In this document: piece after piece, positions 29,101-37,958 of the stretch
How the letters are laid out: each line of letters opens with the position of its first letter
How positions within the stretch are numbered: the first letter of the stretch is position 1
Assembly (NCBI RefSeq): GCF_000648235.2
Contig: NZ_AP017978.1
Span: forward strand, 62,001 to 126,000
Source of the DNA: Neochlamydia sp. S13
GTDB taxonomy: Bacteria; Chlamydiota; Chlamydiia; Chlamydiales; Parachlamydiaceae
Direction of reading: 5' to 3'
DNA length: 64,000 bases
Notes under the pieces: model-generated
Seen by the model: only the letters and a program-made list of their open reading frames with translations
Told to the model about the DNA's origin: nothing
Database searches by the model: none
Program-made: the position numbers and the translations under genes

Positions 29101-30001
29101 GGGGGGGATTAGAAGAGTCTCCTACCTTCGAAAAAAGAGGAGATTCTCGTTTTAAATGCTTCTGCGCATACAAAAAGTGCCCCCCTAAGTCCACAATAAA
29201 AATGTATTCGTTAGGTCTTTCTTTTTGAGGGATAGCTTTCCATTCCTGCGATCTATTCCCTTCAGGTAAGCCTTGTTCTGAAAAGATCAACCTATCATGA
29301 ATCCCGCAAATCAAATGCTCTTCATTAACTGTTACTAGCCTGATAGGAATAGATAAGGCCGAGGCTAATAGATCACCTTCACCTAAGCCACTTACCCAAG
29401 TAGCTTTTCTTTTTATTTCTTCGGCTCTTTCGCTGCCGATGTGTCTAACAATATCAGCGAGTACTTGCCTTAAATAAGGAATTTTATCTTTACAATCGTC
29501 TAATAAAGGAATTTTTCTAGAAAGACAAGCATAGCTTCCTAAAAAAGCGCTAAAAAAGCAGTCTCCATCACTAGCCACCCCTTTTAATTCAAAGCCTTCT
29601 TCTTTTAGGTAAGTAGCCGCAGCATTTACTTTTGCTTTTATCGAATTACTGATGATACTAGTAGAATCCTGCCATAGAGCCACGGCTATTTGAGTTTCGT
29701 CCCACTGGCAAGAAGAAAGATCTAAAGATTGTACCTTATCACCAGGTTGCTCTTCTTCTTGCAAGCCATCTTCAAAGCTTGCTGAATAAAGCTTTTTCAA
29801 CAAGTTGGTTTGTTCAGCTAATCGCTTCCATTCTTTGCAGACTAAGCTTGCTTGGCATAAGTCTTGGCATCCCAGTTTTTTAAAAATCTCCAAGCTAATT
29901 TCGGCATAAGGGCCTAATTTCAAGTAAGGCTGTTTTCTTTTTTCAATTTTCTTAAATCCAGGAAATATAAAAGGATGAATGCTTAAGGTTGGTAAATTCA
30001 T
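26144..30001 (-). CDS. F-box + OTU protease + nucleotidyltransferase-like + TPR effector candidate
   Basis: 1285 residues. F-box at ~28-72 (AEISLEIFKKLGCQDLC, LVCKEWKRL). OTU domain at ~125-280: DGDCFF with Asp 145 and Cys 148, and DLGGHFLYAQ with His 275, the catalytic pattern of ovarian-tumour deubiquitinases. Middle domain ~440-800: GFGSLAREEMTPYSDLEFGI (Gly-Ser 491-492, Asp 503, Glu 505) matches the nucleotidyltransferase motif hG[GS]x9-13Dh[DE]h, as in GlnD/DUF294. C-terminal ~830-1270: ten or more 42-residue kinesin-light-chain-type TPRs. No signal peptide or membrane segment. It is the last and largest of three paralogues. Domains come from motif reading; a role against host ubiquitination after secretion is inference. 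The ribosome-binding site is weak. Confidence 0.85.
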   Translation of the reverse strand: MNLPTLSIHPFIFPGFKKIEKRKQPYLKLGPYAEISLEIFKKLGCQDLCQASLVCKEWKRLAEQTNLLKKLYSASFEDGLQEEEQPGDKVQSLDLSSCQWDETQIAVALWQDSTSIISNSIKAKVNAAATYLKEEGFELKGVASDGDCFFSAFLGSYACLSRKIPLLDDCKDKIPYLRQVLADIVRHIGSERAEEIKRKATWVSGLGEGDLLASALSIPIRLVTVNEEHLICGIHDRLIFSEQGLPEGNRSQEWKAIPQKERPNEYIFIVDLGGHFLYAQKHLKRESPLFSKVGDSSNPPLSNSPPKNELKKTLESLGIDDLLPEEEMKDLELSYTQVLKRAVKEKDPIQESLYIERLGDIYLRKENSETLLQAAGLYNYALHKAPKERQEIIRDRLSHVQNLLVRECKGKSLDSAVMRKQLEGNRQALEKLRAGIKAKIQALPETPSSQEVRQIYQEVVQRIKVFFKLIVEQAMATLEPAPCEYAMIGFGSLAREEMTPYSDLEFGILIQEDSKDNRKYFKRLTTLIHLRVINLGETILPALNIPCLKAIDFFDSITPTGFAFDGEGAKGKGCKTPFGNRQTFKLIQTPEKMAQYISKDEKDQWWHEKESHLPMELLNFTHLLGNNELTEQYRQKVQENLNTPYQEGLNLRHYLAKKHLVQEDMIAFDPGMGSLEKQGMLFKVKIDFYRFPHLAVDRLALLKEVVTLDTFGRIDQLNKQGILTSNAAEKLQDWMSIVLFMRLRTYFNCNAQKEAMNPLIKPFGFDDPRLIKEQLALDHKALEKIKKIYRIYIPFYHAMRDFLAGHENNLSSSDLNDDSPQTQGYIALRLFQNQEAKKWFHEALKKDSENFESLNELGLIYEQDEQEGSLKLAAKYLNQARKVALKSPRENKSFVASVYNNLISLYPTEVNFENAIDYANQALKILRELVDEDHPCIAGAYNNLGLIYHGQGNLKKAVEYYKKALKIDKKFIKEKPASVAIDYNNLAMIYLEQEDVIRAMDFVKQALNINLNFYGEMHPNVVTNYNNLAMIYQKQGELEKAMENVKKALAIDRKFFGKNHHTVATDYNNLGGIFIGLGNLKQAAEYIRKALKINLKHSGGNHRNAAENYNHLGMILRQDQGDLEKAAEYVHQAVDILIKIGDENHPSLATYYHHLGLIYQDQGDLEKAAEYVHQAVDIFIKIGDENHPHVVTYYHHLGLIYQKQGKLEKAFEHINKAIRLAYRLGQAYKKQGNLSLAIKYTKEAFRINIRLYGIHHSTTVTINANLQELNLAFSRNAGRKSSFPS
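26401..26650 (-). repeat. Near-identical tandem TPR units (126-base period)
   Basis: Within the OTU-bearing gene, two adjacent TPR units are almost identical at the DNA level. For example ATATCGACAGCTTGATGGAC and the bases around it recur exactly 126 bases apart (caatcttaatga at 26455 and 26581). One unit is 42 codons, so copy-number change keeps the reading frame. This indicates recent duplication inside the array. Confidence 0.8.
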
Positions 30002-30059
30002 AGAAATTATCTTTTTTACTTAATTTTTAATGAAAAGTTAAATAGGTATTTAGCATTAT

Positions 30060-30239
30060 TTATAGTTTCTTGAAACAACTTTTTAGCCTGCTAGGCTGAA
30101 AAGCAGCTGTAGCAGCTACTCTTTCTTTTGCTAAGCTAGCTAACTCTCTCGCAGCCCTAATCATTCGGTCATGATTAATCAAATTCAAATACACCCTCTC
30201 TTTTAAATCAGGCAAAACACAAGGCAAGCATTTGATAAC
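30060..30239 (-). pseudogene. Orphan coding remnant between two effector paralogues
   Basis: A 59-codon open stretch without a start codon reads LPDLKERVYLNLINHDRM followed by AARELASLAKERVAATAAF and a basic end, then TAA at 30060-30062. Its composition is protein-like and unlike the surrounding gap. I cannot match it to the neighbouring paralogues; it may be the C-terminus of a lost gene. The rest of the 367-base gap is featureless. Confidence 0.3.
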
Positions 30240-30368
30240 TTAGTAATTTTAAAAGTTTGTCGTTAGCTCCAACTCAAAAGAGCATTGATAGCTGATTTTC
30301 TTTCTCGTTAAGTTATTATCATAGCAGCACCTTTTACACAAAGTTATATTCTTATTCTCCAAGTCAAC

Positions 30369-33300
30369 TCAACGCTTCCCCCTTCCCGTTGACTTACCCC
30401 GCCTCTTAAGAAGTGTGGTTGTTTTCACCTCAGATGTTGGAAAAAATGACTTGAGTTTCTGTAGGTTACTATTAATGGTTGCCACCTCAGGATGATGAAT
30501 GCCATATATAACAATGCCACTTCGAAGAGCCTGCTTAGTATAATTAAGCGCTTTTCCTAACTTCCCTTGCTCTTGATAAACCATTCCCAGATCCTCACAA
30601 TCTCTTAACGCACGTGGGTGATTTTCACTAAAAAGTTTAATATTAATTTTAAGTGCTTTCTTGATATATTTGCCGGCGGGCCTCAAATTTCCTTGCTCTC
30701 GATAGATGAGTCCCAAATTTTTATAATCTTCAGCTACCCGAGGATGATATTCACCGTAATGCTGAATATTAATCTGAAGCCCATGATGGATATACTTAGC
30801 TGCTTTTCCTAGTTCTCCCTGAAATCGATAAATTTGCCCTAAATGATGGCAGAGATTTGCTGCCTTTAAATGATTTGCACCATCTACTTTAAGGAAAACA
30901 CCTAGTGCTTGAGTGAATGACTTAGCAGCTTGCTCAACATTGCCTTGTTCTTGATAAATTGTTCCAAGATTATTGTGAACTCTTGCTACTCTGGGATGAT
31001 AATTGCCAAAAAGCTCGATACGGATTTTCAATGCTTTTTTGGCATTCTCTATGGCCTGCTCAAAATCTCCTTGTTTTTGAAAGATCGTTCCAAGATGATT
31101 GTAACTTGTGGCTACATGAGGGTGATTCTCTCCAAATAATTTAATATTTATTTTAAGGGCTTTGCGGATCAATTTAAAAGCCTCTTTTAAATTGCCTTGG
31201 CTTTGATAGATACTTCCTAGATTATTATAACGAGTAGCTATTTTTATATGATTTTTTCCTAATAACTTGAGATCGGTTTTTAAAGCTTGCTTCAAGTGCT
31301 TGGCTGCCTGTTCATAATCCTTCTGTGCATGATACATCAGCCCTATAATATTATAATTCTTGCTCATATTAAAATGATGCTCTCCATACAGCTTGAGGTC
31401 TATATCAAACGCAAGCTTGATAAGCTCTGCTCCTTTTGCTAGATCCCTCTGTTCCTGGTAGATTCGTCCTAGATTGATATAGTATATAGCTAGGCTAGAA
31501 TGACTTTTGCCGTAAAGCCTGAAGCCTATCTCGAGCGCTTGCTTGACATACTTAGCTGCCTTTTCCAAGTTACCTTCTTCTAAATAGATGCATCCTAGAT
31601 TGTTGTAACAATTGGCTGCCCTTAAATTATTTTTGCCATATAGCTTGATAGTCATTTTAAGAGCTAGCTTTACATAGTTAGCAGCTATTCTTAATTTTCC
31701 CTGGTTTTGATAGAAAACTCCTAAATTATTATAATCTCTTGCCACTTGAAGGCTATCTTTCCCCTCAAGCTTGAGGTCTATTTCAAGTGCTTGATAGATA
31801 TGCTCAATCGCCTGCTCGAAATTTCCTTGGATTCCATCAATTATTCCTAAAGTATTTAATAGATCAGACTTTTCTGAAGTTTCTTTTCTTGCTAAGCTAT
31901 ACCACTTTTTAGCTTCTTCATGTTGGAAAAATCTCAGAGCTATATCTCCATGCATTTGAGGAGAGTTTTCATCTAGAAGTGATAATTTCAATCTATCCTC
32001 ATCCCCTAATAAAAACTCTTTCATAGCCTGATAGAAGGGAATAAAAACATGATAGATTTTCTTTATCTTTGCTAATGTTTCCCCATCTAAGCCAAGCTGC
32101 TTTTGAACAAGGGTAGATTCGTCAATATCAAAAACCTTAATGAGAGGATTCATCATTTCCTGTTGGGCTTGATAATAGGAATAGGTTTTAAGACGCATCA
32201 GTAACGCTGTAAGCATCCACTCTTTTAACTTTTCAGCTGCTCCCTGATTCAAGGCTCCTTGATTGCTTAATTGATCGATCCTGCTATATGTATCCACGGC
32301 TGCCACTTTATTAAAAAGCGCTAGCCTATCTAAGGCTAGATGAAGGAAACGATAAAGGTCATGTTTGGTGTGGAAAAGCATGCCCTGACACTCTAGCTCT
32401 CCTATTCGTGGTTCAAAAACCATCATATCCTCTTCAACCAGATGATACCTAGCTAAGTATTGACGAAGAGTAAGGCTTCTTTGATAACAGGTATCAAGGT
32501 TTTCTTGTAATTCTTGTTTGTACTGTTCCGTTAATTTAAAAGCACCTAATAGATGAGTGTAAGTCACAAGCTCCAGGGGAAGATGAGGTTCTTGCTGATG
32601 CCACCAGTAGCCTTCTTCATCTTTAGCTATATATTGCGCCATCTTTTCAGGAGTTTGAATAAGCTCAAATGTTTCACGATTGCCATAAGGGGTTTTACAG
32701 CCTTTTCCTGCTACTCCTGCCCCATCAAAGGCAAAACCCCTTGGAGTTATGCTATCAAAAAAATCTATAGCTTTTAAACAAGGAATATCTAAAGCAGGTA
32801 GGATAGTTTCGCCTAAGTTGATAACTTTTAAGTGAATCAAAGTGGTCAGACGCTTAAAATACTCCCTATTTATTAAGGTATCCTCTTTTATAAGAATACC
32901 AAATTCTAAATCGGAATAAAGAGTCATCTCTTCTCTAGCTAAGGAGCCAAAGCCTATCATGGCATACTCACAAGGCTCAGCTCCTAAGGTATCAATACTC
33001 TGCTTTACAAGAATTTTAAAGAAAGCTTTTATCTGTTGAGAGATCTCACCATAAAGCTCTCTGACCACCTGGGGAGCCGGGGTTTCAGGTAAAGATTGGA
33101 TTTGTTTCTCTATTTTACTTCTTAAATCCTTTAATTCTTGTCGGTTGCCTTCAAATTGACTCCTTAGTAAATCATAATTTAAAGGTTTTTCCTCATACAG
33201 TTGGCTAAGTAAGTTTTGAATTTTAGCAAGCTTTTCTTTAAGAAACTCCTGCCTGTTGGGGAGAGAAAGATGCATAGCATAATTATAAAGCCCTGCAGCT

Positions 33301-33893
33301 TGAAGAAGCTTTTCGGGGATTTTTTTAGCCAAATAGACATCCCCTAATTTTTCCGCGTAAAAGCTTTGCTGGATAGAATCATTTTCTTGAGCAGCACCTT
33401 TTAATGTAAGCGCGTAAGCATTTTCAGCTTCTTCTATTTTATCTTTCGATAAAAAATCCTCTTTTTCTAAGCATTTTTCTTTGATATAGATGAGAGGGGC
33501 AAAAGGAAGGGAAATATTTTTATTAATTGCTGTAGGGCGAAAAGCTAAGATGTTAGCCTGGAGATGATTAGAAACCTCATTCTCAAGAAGGCTGATAGAA
33601 GATTGCTCTTCAATGCCCTCTCCCTTTATCGCTTGGAAATAAAGCTCTTTCCATGTGCTAGGCTCTTGAGTAAGCTGCTTCCACTGCTTACAAGTAAGGC
33701 TTGCTAAACACAAATCTTGCAATTTTAATTCTGCAAAGGTTTTTAATCCAATCTTTGTATTTTCGATCCTGTTTAAGGAGGAAAAGATAGAATTTTTTTG
33801 GCTCGTCTTGCATGTTGATGTCGAAGGAAAATTAAGATCGAGATTTACTGCACCCATAAGCTTACCTGCTTGCCATTTATTTTTAGCATTCAA
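30369..33893 (-). CDS. F-box + nucleotidyltransferase-like + TPR effector candidate
   Basis: 1174 residues. AGAAGG lies eight bases before the ATG. F-box at ~45-88 (KTFAELKLQDLCLASLTCKQ, then WKQL and WKELYF). No OTU domain: the segment between F-box and middle domain is only ~200 residues. The nucleotidyltransferase-like domain has GFGSLAREEMTLYSDLEFGI (Gly-Ser 316-317, Asp 328, Glu 330), then the shared stretches ILPALDIPCLKAIDFFD and GKGCKTPYGNRETF. TPRs from ~700 to 1150 repeat YNNLGxIYxxQGNLxxA about every 42 residues. The basic tail LLKRRGKSTGRGKR is unique to this copy. It lies between its two paralogues in the same direction, with gaps of 370-500 bases, so separate promoters are likely. 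Function is inferred from domains only. Confidence 0.85.
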   Translation of the reverse strand: MNAKNKWQAGKLMGAVNLDLNFPSTSTCKTSQKNSIFSSLNRIENTKIGLKTFAELKLQDLCLASLTCKQWKQLTQEPSTWKELYFQAIKGEGIEEQSSISLLENEVSNHLQANILAFRPTAINKNISLPFAPLIYIKEKCLEKEDFLSKDKIEEAENAYALTLKGAAQENDSIQQSFYAEKLGDVYLAKKIPEKLLQAAGLYNYAMHLSLPNRQEFLKEKLAKIQNLLSQLYEEKPLNYDLLRSQFEGNRQELKDLRSKIEKQIQSLPETPAPQVVRELYGEISQQIKAFFKILVKQSIDTLGAEPCEYAMIGFGSLAREEMTLYSDLEFGILIKEDTLINREYFKRLTTLIHLKVINLGETILPALDIPCLKAIDFFDSITPRGFAFDGAGVAGKGCKTPYGNRETFELIQTPEKMAQYIAKDEEGYWWHQQEPHLPLELVTYTHLLGAFKLTEQYKQELQENLDTCYQRSLTLRQYLARYHLVEEDMMVFEPRIGELECQGMLFHTKHDLYRFLHLALDRLALFNKVAAVDTYSRIDQLSNQGALNQGAAEKLKEWMLTALLMRLKTYSYYQAQQEMMNPLIKVFDIDESTLVQKQLGLDGETLAKIKKIYHVFIPFYQAMKEFLLGDEDRLKLSLLDENSPQMHGDIALRFFQHEEAKKWYSLARKETSEKSDLLNTLGIIDGIQGNFEQAIEHIYQALEIDLKLEGKDSLQVARDYNNLGVFYQNQGKLRIAANYVKLALKMTIKLYGKNNLRAANCYNNLGCIYLEEGNLEKAAKYVKQALEIGFRLYGKSHSSLAIYYINLGRIYQEQRDLAKGAELIKLAFDIDLKLYGEHHFNMSKNYNIIGLMYHAQKDYEQAAKHLKQALKTDLKLLGKNHIKIATRYNNLGSIYQSQGNLKEAFKLIRKALKINIKLFGENHPHVATSYNHLGTIFQKQGDFEQAIENAKKALKIRIELFGNYHPRVARVHNNLGTIYQEQGNVEQAAKSFTQALGVFLKVDGANHLKAANLCHHLGQIYRFQGELGKAAKYIHHGLQINIQHYGEYHPRVAEDYKNLGLIYREQGNLRPAGKYIKKALKINIKLFSENHPRALRDCEDLGMVYQEQGKLGKALNYTKQALRSGIVIYGIHHPEVATINSNLQKLKSFFPTSEVKTTTLLKRRGKSTGRGKR

Positions 33894-34267
33894 TTTTCCT
33901 TCTAATACAATGTGTAAGCTTATTTATTATTTATAGTAGCCCTTTTAATTGACCTATCTAAAACCCTAACAAGCTAGATGTAAGGAAAGCCTTTCAGTCA
34001 TTTGCTATTTTCCTTCTCTAGTTGAAATGTGACTAAATTTTATATTCCGCCAAGTTATTACTAGTTTCAACTACCAGTTCATTTTTTGAAGTAACAACAT
34101 TTTTCTCGGCGGTTCACTTAGTTTCTTTCACTTCTAACCTTAAGGAAAAAAATCTACACCTCACCAGCTTATCTTTTAAACATTCAACATTTTATTATTT
34201 ATTTACTAGGAAAGAAAGTTGTGAACCCTCTTCTATCTAAATCATACTGCACATGGACTTACTAAAC

Positions 34268-34750
34268 CTAATGAAAATTGGAGATAAATTCTTTTATATT
34301 ATGATAAAATACTTTTATTATTAAAGGATGGTTACCGTAGACTTTAAGAGGGCTTTCTAGTGCTTTCATAGCATATTTAGTGGGCTCGTCTATCGTTTAT
34401 AAAATAGAGGTAAATTTATTATAAAGTCTAGCGATACTGGGATGGTTTTTCTCCAATAGGTGCTGGCTGATTTTAAGCGCTTTGTTGACATACTTAACCG
34501 CCTGCTCCAAATTTCCTTGCATTTGATAAAGCTGTCCTAAATTTTCATAGTCCACAGCACTCAGTAAATGATTTTTGTCGTGGAGCTCAAGATTAATTTT
34601 AAGGCATTGCTTTACACAAGCAATCGCCTTTTCTAGCTTGCCTTGGCTATGGTAAATTGATGCAAAGTTATTATAACATATTGCTTGCCGAGCATAGTCA
34701 TGAGCTTTATCAGAAATTATGATGTAAGATTTAAGCATTTTTTTTGGCAT
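34268..34750 (-). pseudogene. Severed and decaying C-terminal TPR tail of the third effector paralogue
   Basis: Directly after the stop of the next gene upstream (34731), TPR coding continues in the other frame: ICYNNFASIYHSQGKLEKA, YENLGQLYQMQGNLEQAVKY, and so on to TSIL and TAA at 34397-34399. Beyond that stop the same frame reads on as KYAMKALESPLKVYGNHPL and ends with TAG at 34268-34270. Removing one base from the A8 run (T8 at 34738-34745 on the + strand) restores a single TPR protein. There is then a second in-frame stop and a missing half repeat. An ATG at 34750 would allow a free 117-residue TPR fragment, but this is more simply read as decay. The 370 bases beyond the tail, up to the second paralogue, are empty apart from its promoter region. 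Confidence 0.75.
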
Positions 34751-37700
34751 ATTTAGCTGCCTGCTTTAAATCCCCTTGTGCTTGATAAATCTTTTGCAAA
34801 TGTTCGTAAACTTCTCCCAGAGAGAAATGATTTTCTCCATAAAGCTCTAGATTAAGGTGGAGGGCTTGCTTCATACAATCGGCCGCCTGTTCTAATTTGC
34901 TTTGGCATTGATAGATAATCCCCAGATTTTTATAGAAAATTGCTAACTGAAAGTGTTTTTTACCAAAGCAATTAAGACTAATATTGAGTGCTTTCTCAGT
35001 ATATCTAGCCGCTTTTTCTAACCTTCCTTGTAATTGATAGATTTGTGCCAAGTTGTTGTAACGGATGGCTACCTTATGATAATCTTTACCATACAACTTA
35101 AGATCAATGTCTAGTGCTTGCCTTGCATATTCAACGGCTTTTTCTAACTTTCGTTGACTGAAATAGATCGTACTCAGATTGCTGTAATGACTGGCTATCC
35201 TAGGATGAATTTTGCTAAAGAACTTAAGATCTATATCAAGCGCTCGATTCATATATTCAGCCGCCTGTTCCAAATTTCCCTGAGCCTTACAGATTGACCC
35301 AAGATTACCATAGCGAATTGCCATTTTGGGATGATTTTCACCAAAAAGCTTAAGATCAAGGGCGAGCGCCTGCTCGGCACAATAAATCGCCTGGATTAAT
35401 TTTCTATTGGCGTTATACATGCGTGCCAAATTATTGTAACGAATCGCCAGGTGAGGATGATCCATTCCGGAAACCCTAAGATCAATCTCAAGCGCTTTCT
35501 TTACACATTTAATAGCTAATTTAAGATTTCCTTGAGCTTCAAAGATATTGCCTAGATTGTTATAGCGAATAGCTATGAGTGGATGATTTTCCCCCACCAT
35601 GCTATAGCCAATGGCGAGGGCCTGATTAGCACATTCCTCAGCCTTTTCTAATTTCCCTTGGTTAAGATAGATCATTCCTAGGTTATTGTAACTTCTTGTT
35701 ATATGATAAAGATTTTTTTTATCCTGTTGAAGAGCAGTATTGAGGGCCCTCGTGTTAATCTCAATCGCCTTCTCTAAATCTCCTTGAACGTAGTAAATCG
35801 CAGCGAGAGTATTCCACATTTCTACGTCTCCTGAGGTGGCTTGTATGGCTAAGTTATAATACTTTTTTGCTTTTTCATGCTGCAAAAGCCTTAAAGCTAT
35901 GAGTCCCTGTGTTTGAAGCGCACTATTATCTAAAACAAAAGATTTAAGAACTTCTTCATTACCAGCTAAAAAATCTTGGATAATCTTGTAGAAAGGAATA
36001 AATATACCATAAATTTTTTTTATTTTTTTTAAGGTTTTATGATCCAACGCTAAACATTTTTGAACGATTTCAGGCTCGTCAAAACCAAACGGCTTGATAA
36101 GAGGATTCATACTATCCTTTTGAGCTTGATAATAAGAATAGGTTTTAAGACGCATAAATAGTGCTATACTCATCCATTCTTTTAGCTTTTTAGCTACCTC
36201 GCCTGTTAGAATTTCTTGCTGATTTAGCTGATCAATTCTAGCAAAAGTATCTGAAGGAGCCCCTTTTAGAAGAAGAGCCAGCCGATCTATAGCCAAATGG
36301 GGAAAGCGATAAAAGTCATTTTTAGCTTTAAAAAGCATCCCTTGTTTTTCTAACATGTCTACTCCAGGATCAAAATTTTTCATATCTTGTTGTACTAAAT
36401 GGTGCTTAGCTAGATGCTGGCGAAGGGTAAAGTTCTCTTGGTAGGGAGTTTCTAATATTTCTTGAACTTTTTGGCTATAACGCCCGGTTAGTTCAGGATT
36501 GCCTAATAGGTGAGTGAAAGTTAAAAGTTCCATGGGAAGATGCGGCTCTTGATCATGCCACCATCTACCCTCCTCATTTTTAGCGATATATTGCGCCATC
36601 TTTTCTGGGGTGTTAATAAGCTCAAATGTATGGCGGTTTCCAAAAGGAGTTTTACACCCCTTTCCTTCCACTCCTTCCCCATCAAAGCAAAACCCTCGAG
36701 GAGTCTTACCATCAAAAAAGCTTATAGCCTTTAAACAGGGGATATTTAGAGCAGGCAGGATAGTCTCTCCTAGATTAATAACTAGTAGGTGGAGGAGAAA
36801 CGTAAGAGATTTGAAATATTTTCTAGTTGTAGGAGTATTTTCTTGCACAAGAATGCCAAATTCTAGATCGGAGTAAGGCGTCATCTCTTCTCTAGCTAAA
36901 GAGCCAAATCCTATCATCGCAAACTCACAGGGACTAGTTCCTAAAGCCTCTATCGATTGATTTACCAGATTGCTAAAAAATTCCTTTACGCTTTGAGTAA
37001 TCTCGCGATAGAGCTCTCTGACCTCTTCAGTAGAAGGGTCTCCAGAGAAAGCTTGTATTTTCTTCTCTATATTATCTCTAAGACCTTTCAATAATTTGCG
37101 GTTTTTCATGAAATATGTTTGTCTCGTCTCGAGATCTGAAGATTTACTATTACAGATCTTAATAAGTAAAGTTTCAGCTTGGGATAACTTTTTTCTAGTC
37201 ATTTCACAGCTTTCTAAAGAAGAAGAACAAGATAAAACGTAATTATAAAGCCCTGCTGCTTGAAGAAGTGCTTCTGCTGTGCCTTTTTCCACATAAATAT
37301 CACCCAACTTTTCTATACAAAAGATTTCCTGCATAACTTCTTTGTCATAAACAGCAAGCTTTAAAGCTAGCGTATAAAATTCTTCTAATTCTTTTATTTT
37401 CTCTTTGGATAAACGCTCCTCTGTGTAATCAATAGAAAGGGTAATCTGTTCTAGATAGTTATTAAGTTTTCGAAGGTAACCATGTAATTGATGAGTTGGG
37501 TAATTTTGCAAAAATTTGATCTTGTCGACTTTGGTTTGTTTAAAAATTTGAGTACCGCTTTGAGTATTAAAAATATCCTTTAGTCCCTCATCATTTAAAT
37601 CATTTCCAGAGCATAGCATACTCTTTAAAGTTCTAGGGGGCAAAGAAGCTAAAAAATCAAAAGGATTAAAAACTTCATTCTTATGGCTAGCCCTAATTTC

Positions 37701-37958
37701 CTGGTTTTTACCGCCAGGTTTAGCAATAGAGCTTTTTGGATAAAGTTTTTTCCATAAAGAAGCTTCTTGAATGATTTGTTTCCATTCTTTACATACAACT
37801 CTTAATCGACATAAATCTTGCTCTTTCAATTCTTTAAAGATCCTTAAGCCAATCTTCCTATATATGGCTGGATATCCTGGAGAATAAGCTAACCCTTCTT
37901 CTATTTTTCTAAATACAGGAAATATAAAATGGGGCCTATGTAAGATTTCTATATTCAT
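34731..37958 (-). CDS. F-box + nucleotidyltransferase-like + TPR effector candidate, truncated by frameshift
   Basis: 1075 residues. F-box at ~35-75 (KIGLRIFKELKEQDLCRLRV, CKEWKQI). Nucleotidyltransferase motif GFGSLAREEMTPYSDLEFGI (Gly-Ser 352-353, Asp 364, Glu 366). The shared segment ILPALNIPCLKAISFFDGKT and GKGCKTPFGNRHTF follow. TPRs start near 720 and stop mid-repeat at KYAKKNA because of a frameshift in an A8 run; about three more repeats lie downstream out of frame. No OTU domain. The N-terminal ~10 residues resemble those of the OTU-bearing paralogue (HRPHFIFPVFRKIE against HPFIFPGFKKIE), so these two may be the closer pair. Whether the shorter protein still works is unknown; transcriptional slippage on A8 could restore some full-length product. 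Confidence 0.8.
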   Translation of the reverse strand: MNIEILHRPHFIFPVFRKIEEGLAYSPGYPAIYRKIGLRIFKELKEQDLCRLRVVCKEWKQIIQEASLWKKLYPKSSIAKPGGKNQEIRASHKNEVFNPFDFLASLPPRTLKSMLCSGNDLNDEGLKDIFNTQSGTQIFKQTKVDKIKFLQNYPTHQLHGYLRKLNNYLEQITLSIDYTEERLSKEKIKELEEFYTLALKLAVYDKEVMQEIFCIEKLGDIYVEKGTAEALLQAAGLYNYVLSCSSSLESCEMTRKKLSQAETLLIKICNSKSSDLETRQTYFMKNRKLLKGLRDNIEKKIQAFSGDPSTEEVRELYREITQSVKEFFSNLVNQSIEALGTSPCEFAMIGFGSLAREEMTPYSDLEFGILVQENTPTTRKYFKSLTFLLHLLVINLGETILPALNIPCLKAISFFDGKTPRGFCFDGEGVEGKGCKTPFGNRHTFELINTPEKMAQYIAKNEEGRWWHDQEPHLPMELLTFTHLLGNPELTGRYSQKVQEILETPYQENFTLRQHLAKHHLVQQDMKNFDPGVDMLEKQGMLFKAKNDFYRFPHLAIDRLALLLKGAPSDTFARIDQLNQQEILTGEVAKKLKEWMSIALFMRLKTYSYYQAQKDSMNPLIKPFGFDEPEIVQKCLALDHKTLKKIKKIYGIFIPFYKIIQDFLAGNEEVLKSFVLDNSALQTQGLIALRLLQHEKAKKYYNLAIQATSGDVEMWNTLAAIYYVQGDLEKAIEINTRALNTALQQDKKNLYHITRSYNNLGMIYLNQGKLEKAEECANQALAIGYSMVGENHPLIAIRYNNLGNIFEAQGNLKLAIKCVKKALEIDLRVSGMDHPHLAIRYNNLARMYNANRKLIQAIYCAEQALALDLKLFGENHPKMAIRYGNLGSICKAQGNLEQAAEYMNRALDIDLKFFSKIHPRIASHYSNLSTIYFSQRKLEKAVEYARQALDIDLKLYGKDYHKVAIRYNNLAQIYQLQGRLEKAARYTEKALNISLNCFGKKHFQLAIFYKNLGIIYQCQSKLEQAADCMKQALHLNLELYGENHFSLGEVYEHLQKIYQAQGDLKQAAKYAKKNA

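Noticed and set aside
28136-36876. Rightward frames of 60-90 codons inside the effector genes
   Set aside because: They recur at equivalent places because they are antisense shadows of the conserved nucleotidyltransferase and TPR sequence.
26144-37958. Possible CRISPR or other DNA repeat array from the regular spacing of similar sequence
   Set aside because: The ~126-base periodicity is the 42-residue TPR unit of coding sequence, with no spacer-repeat structure.
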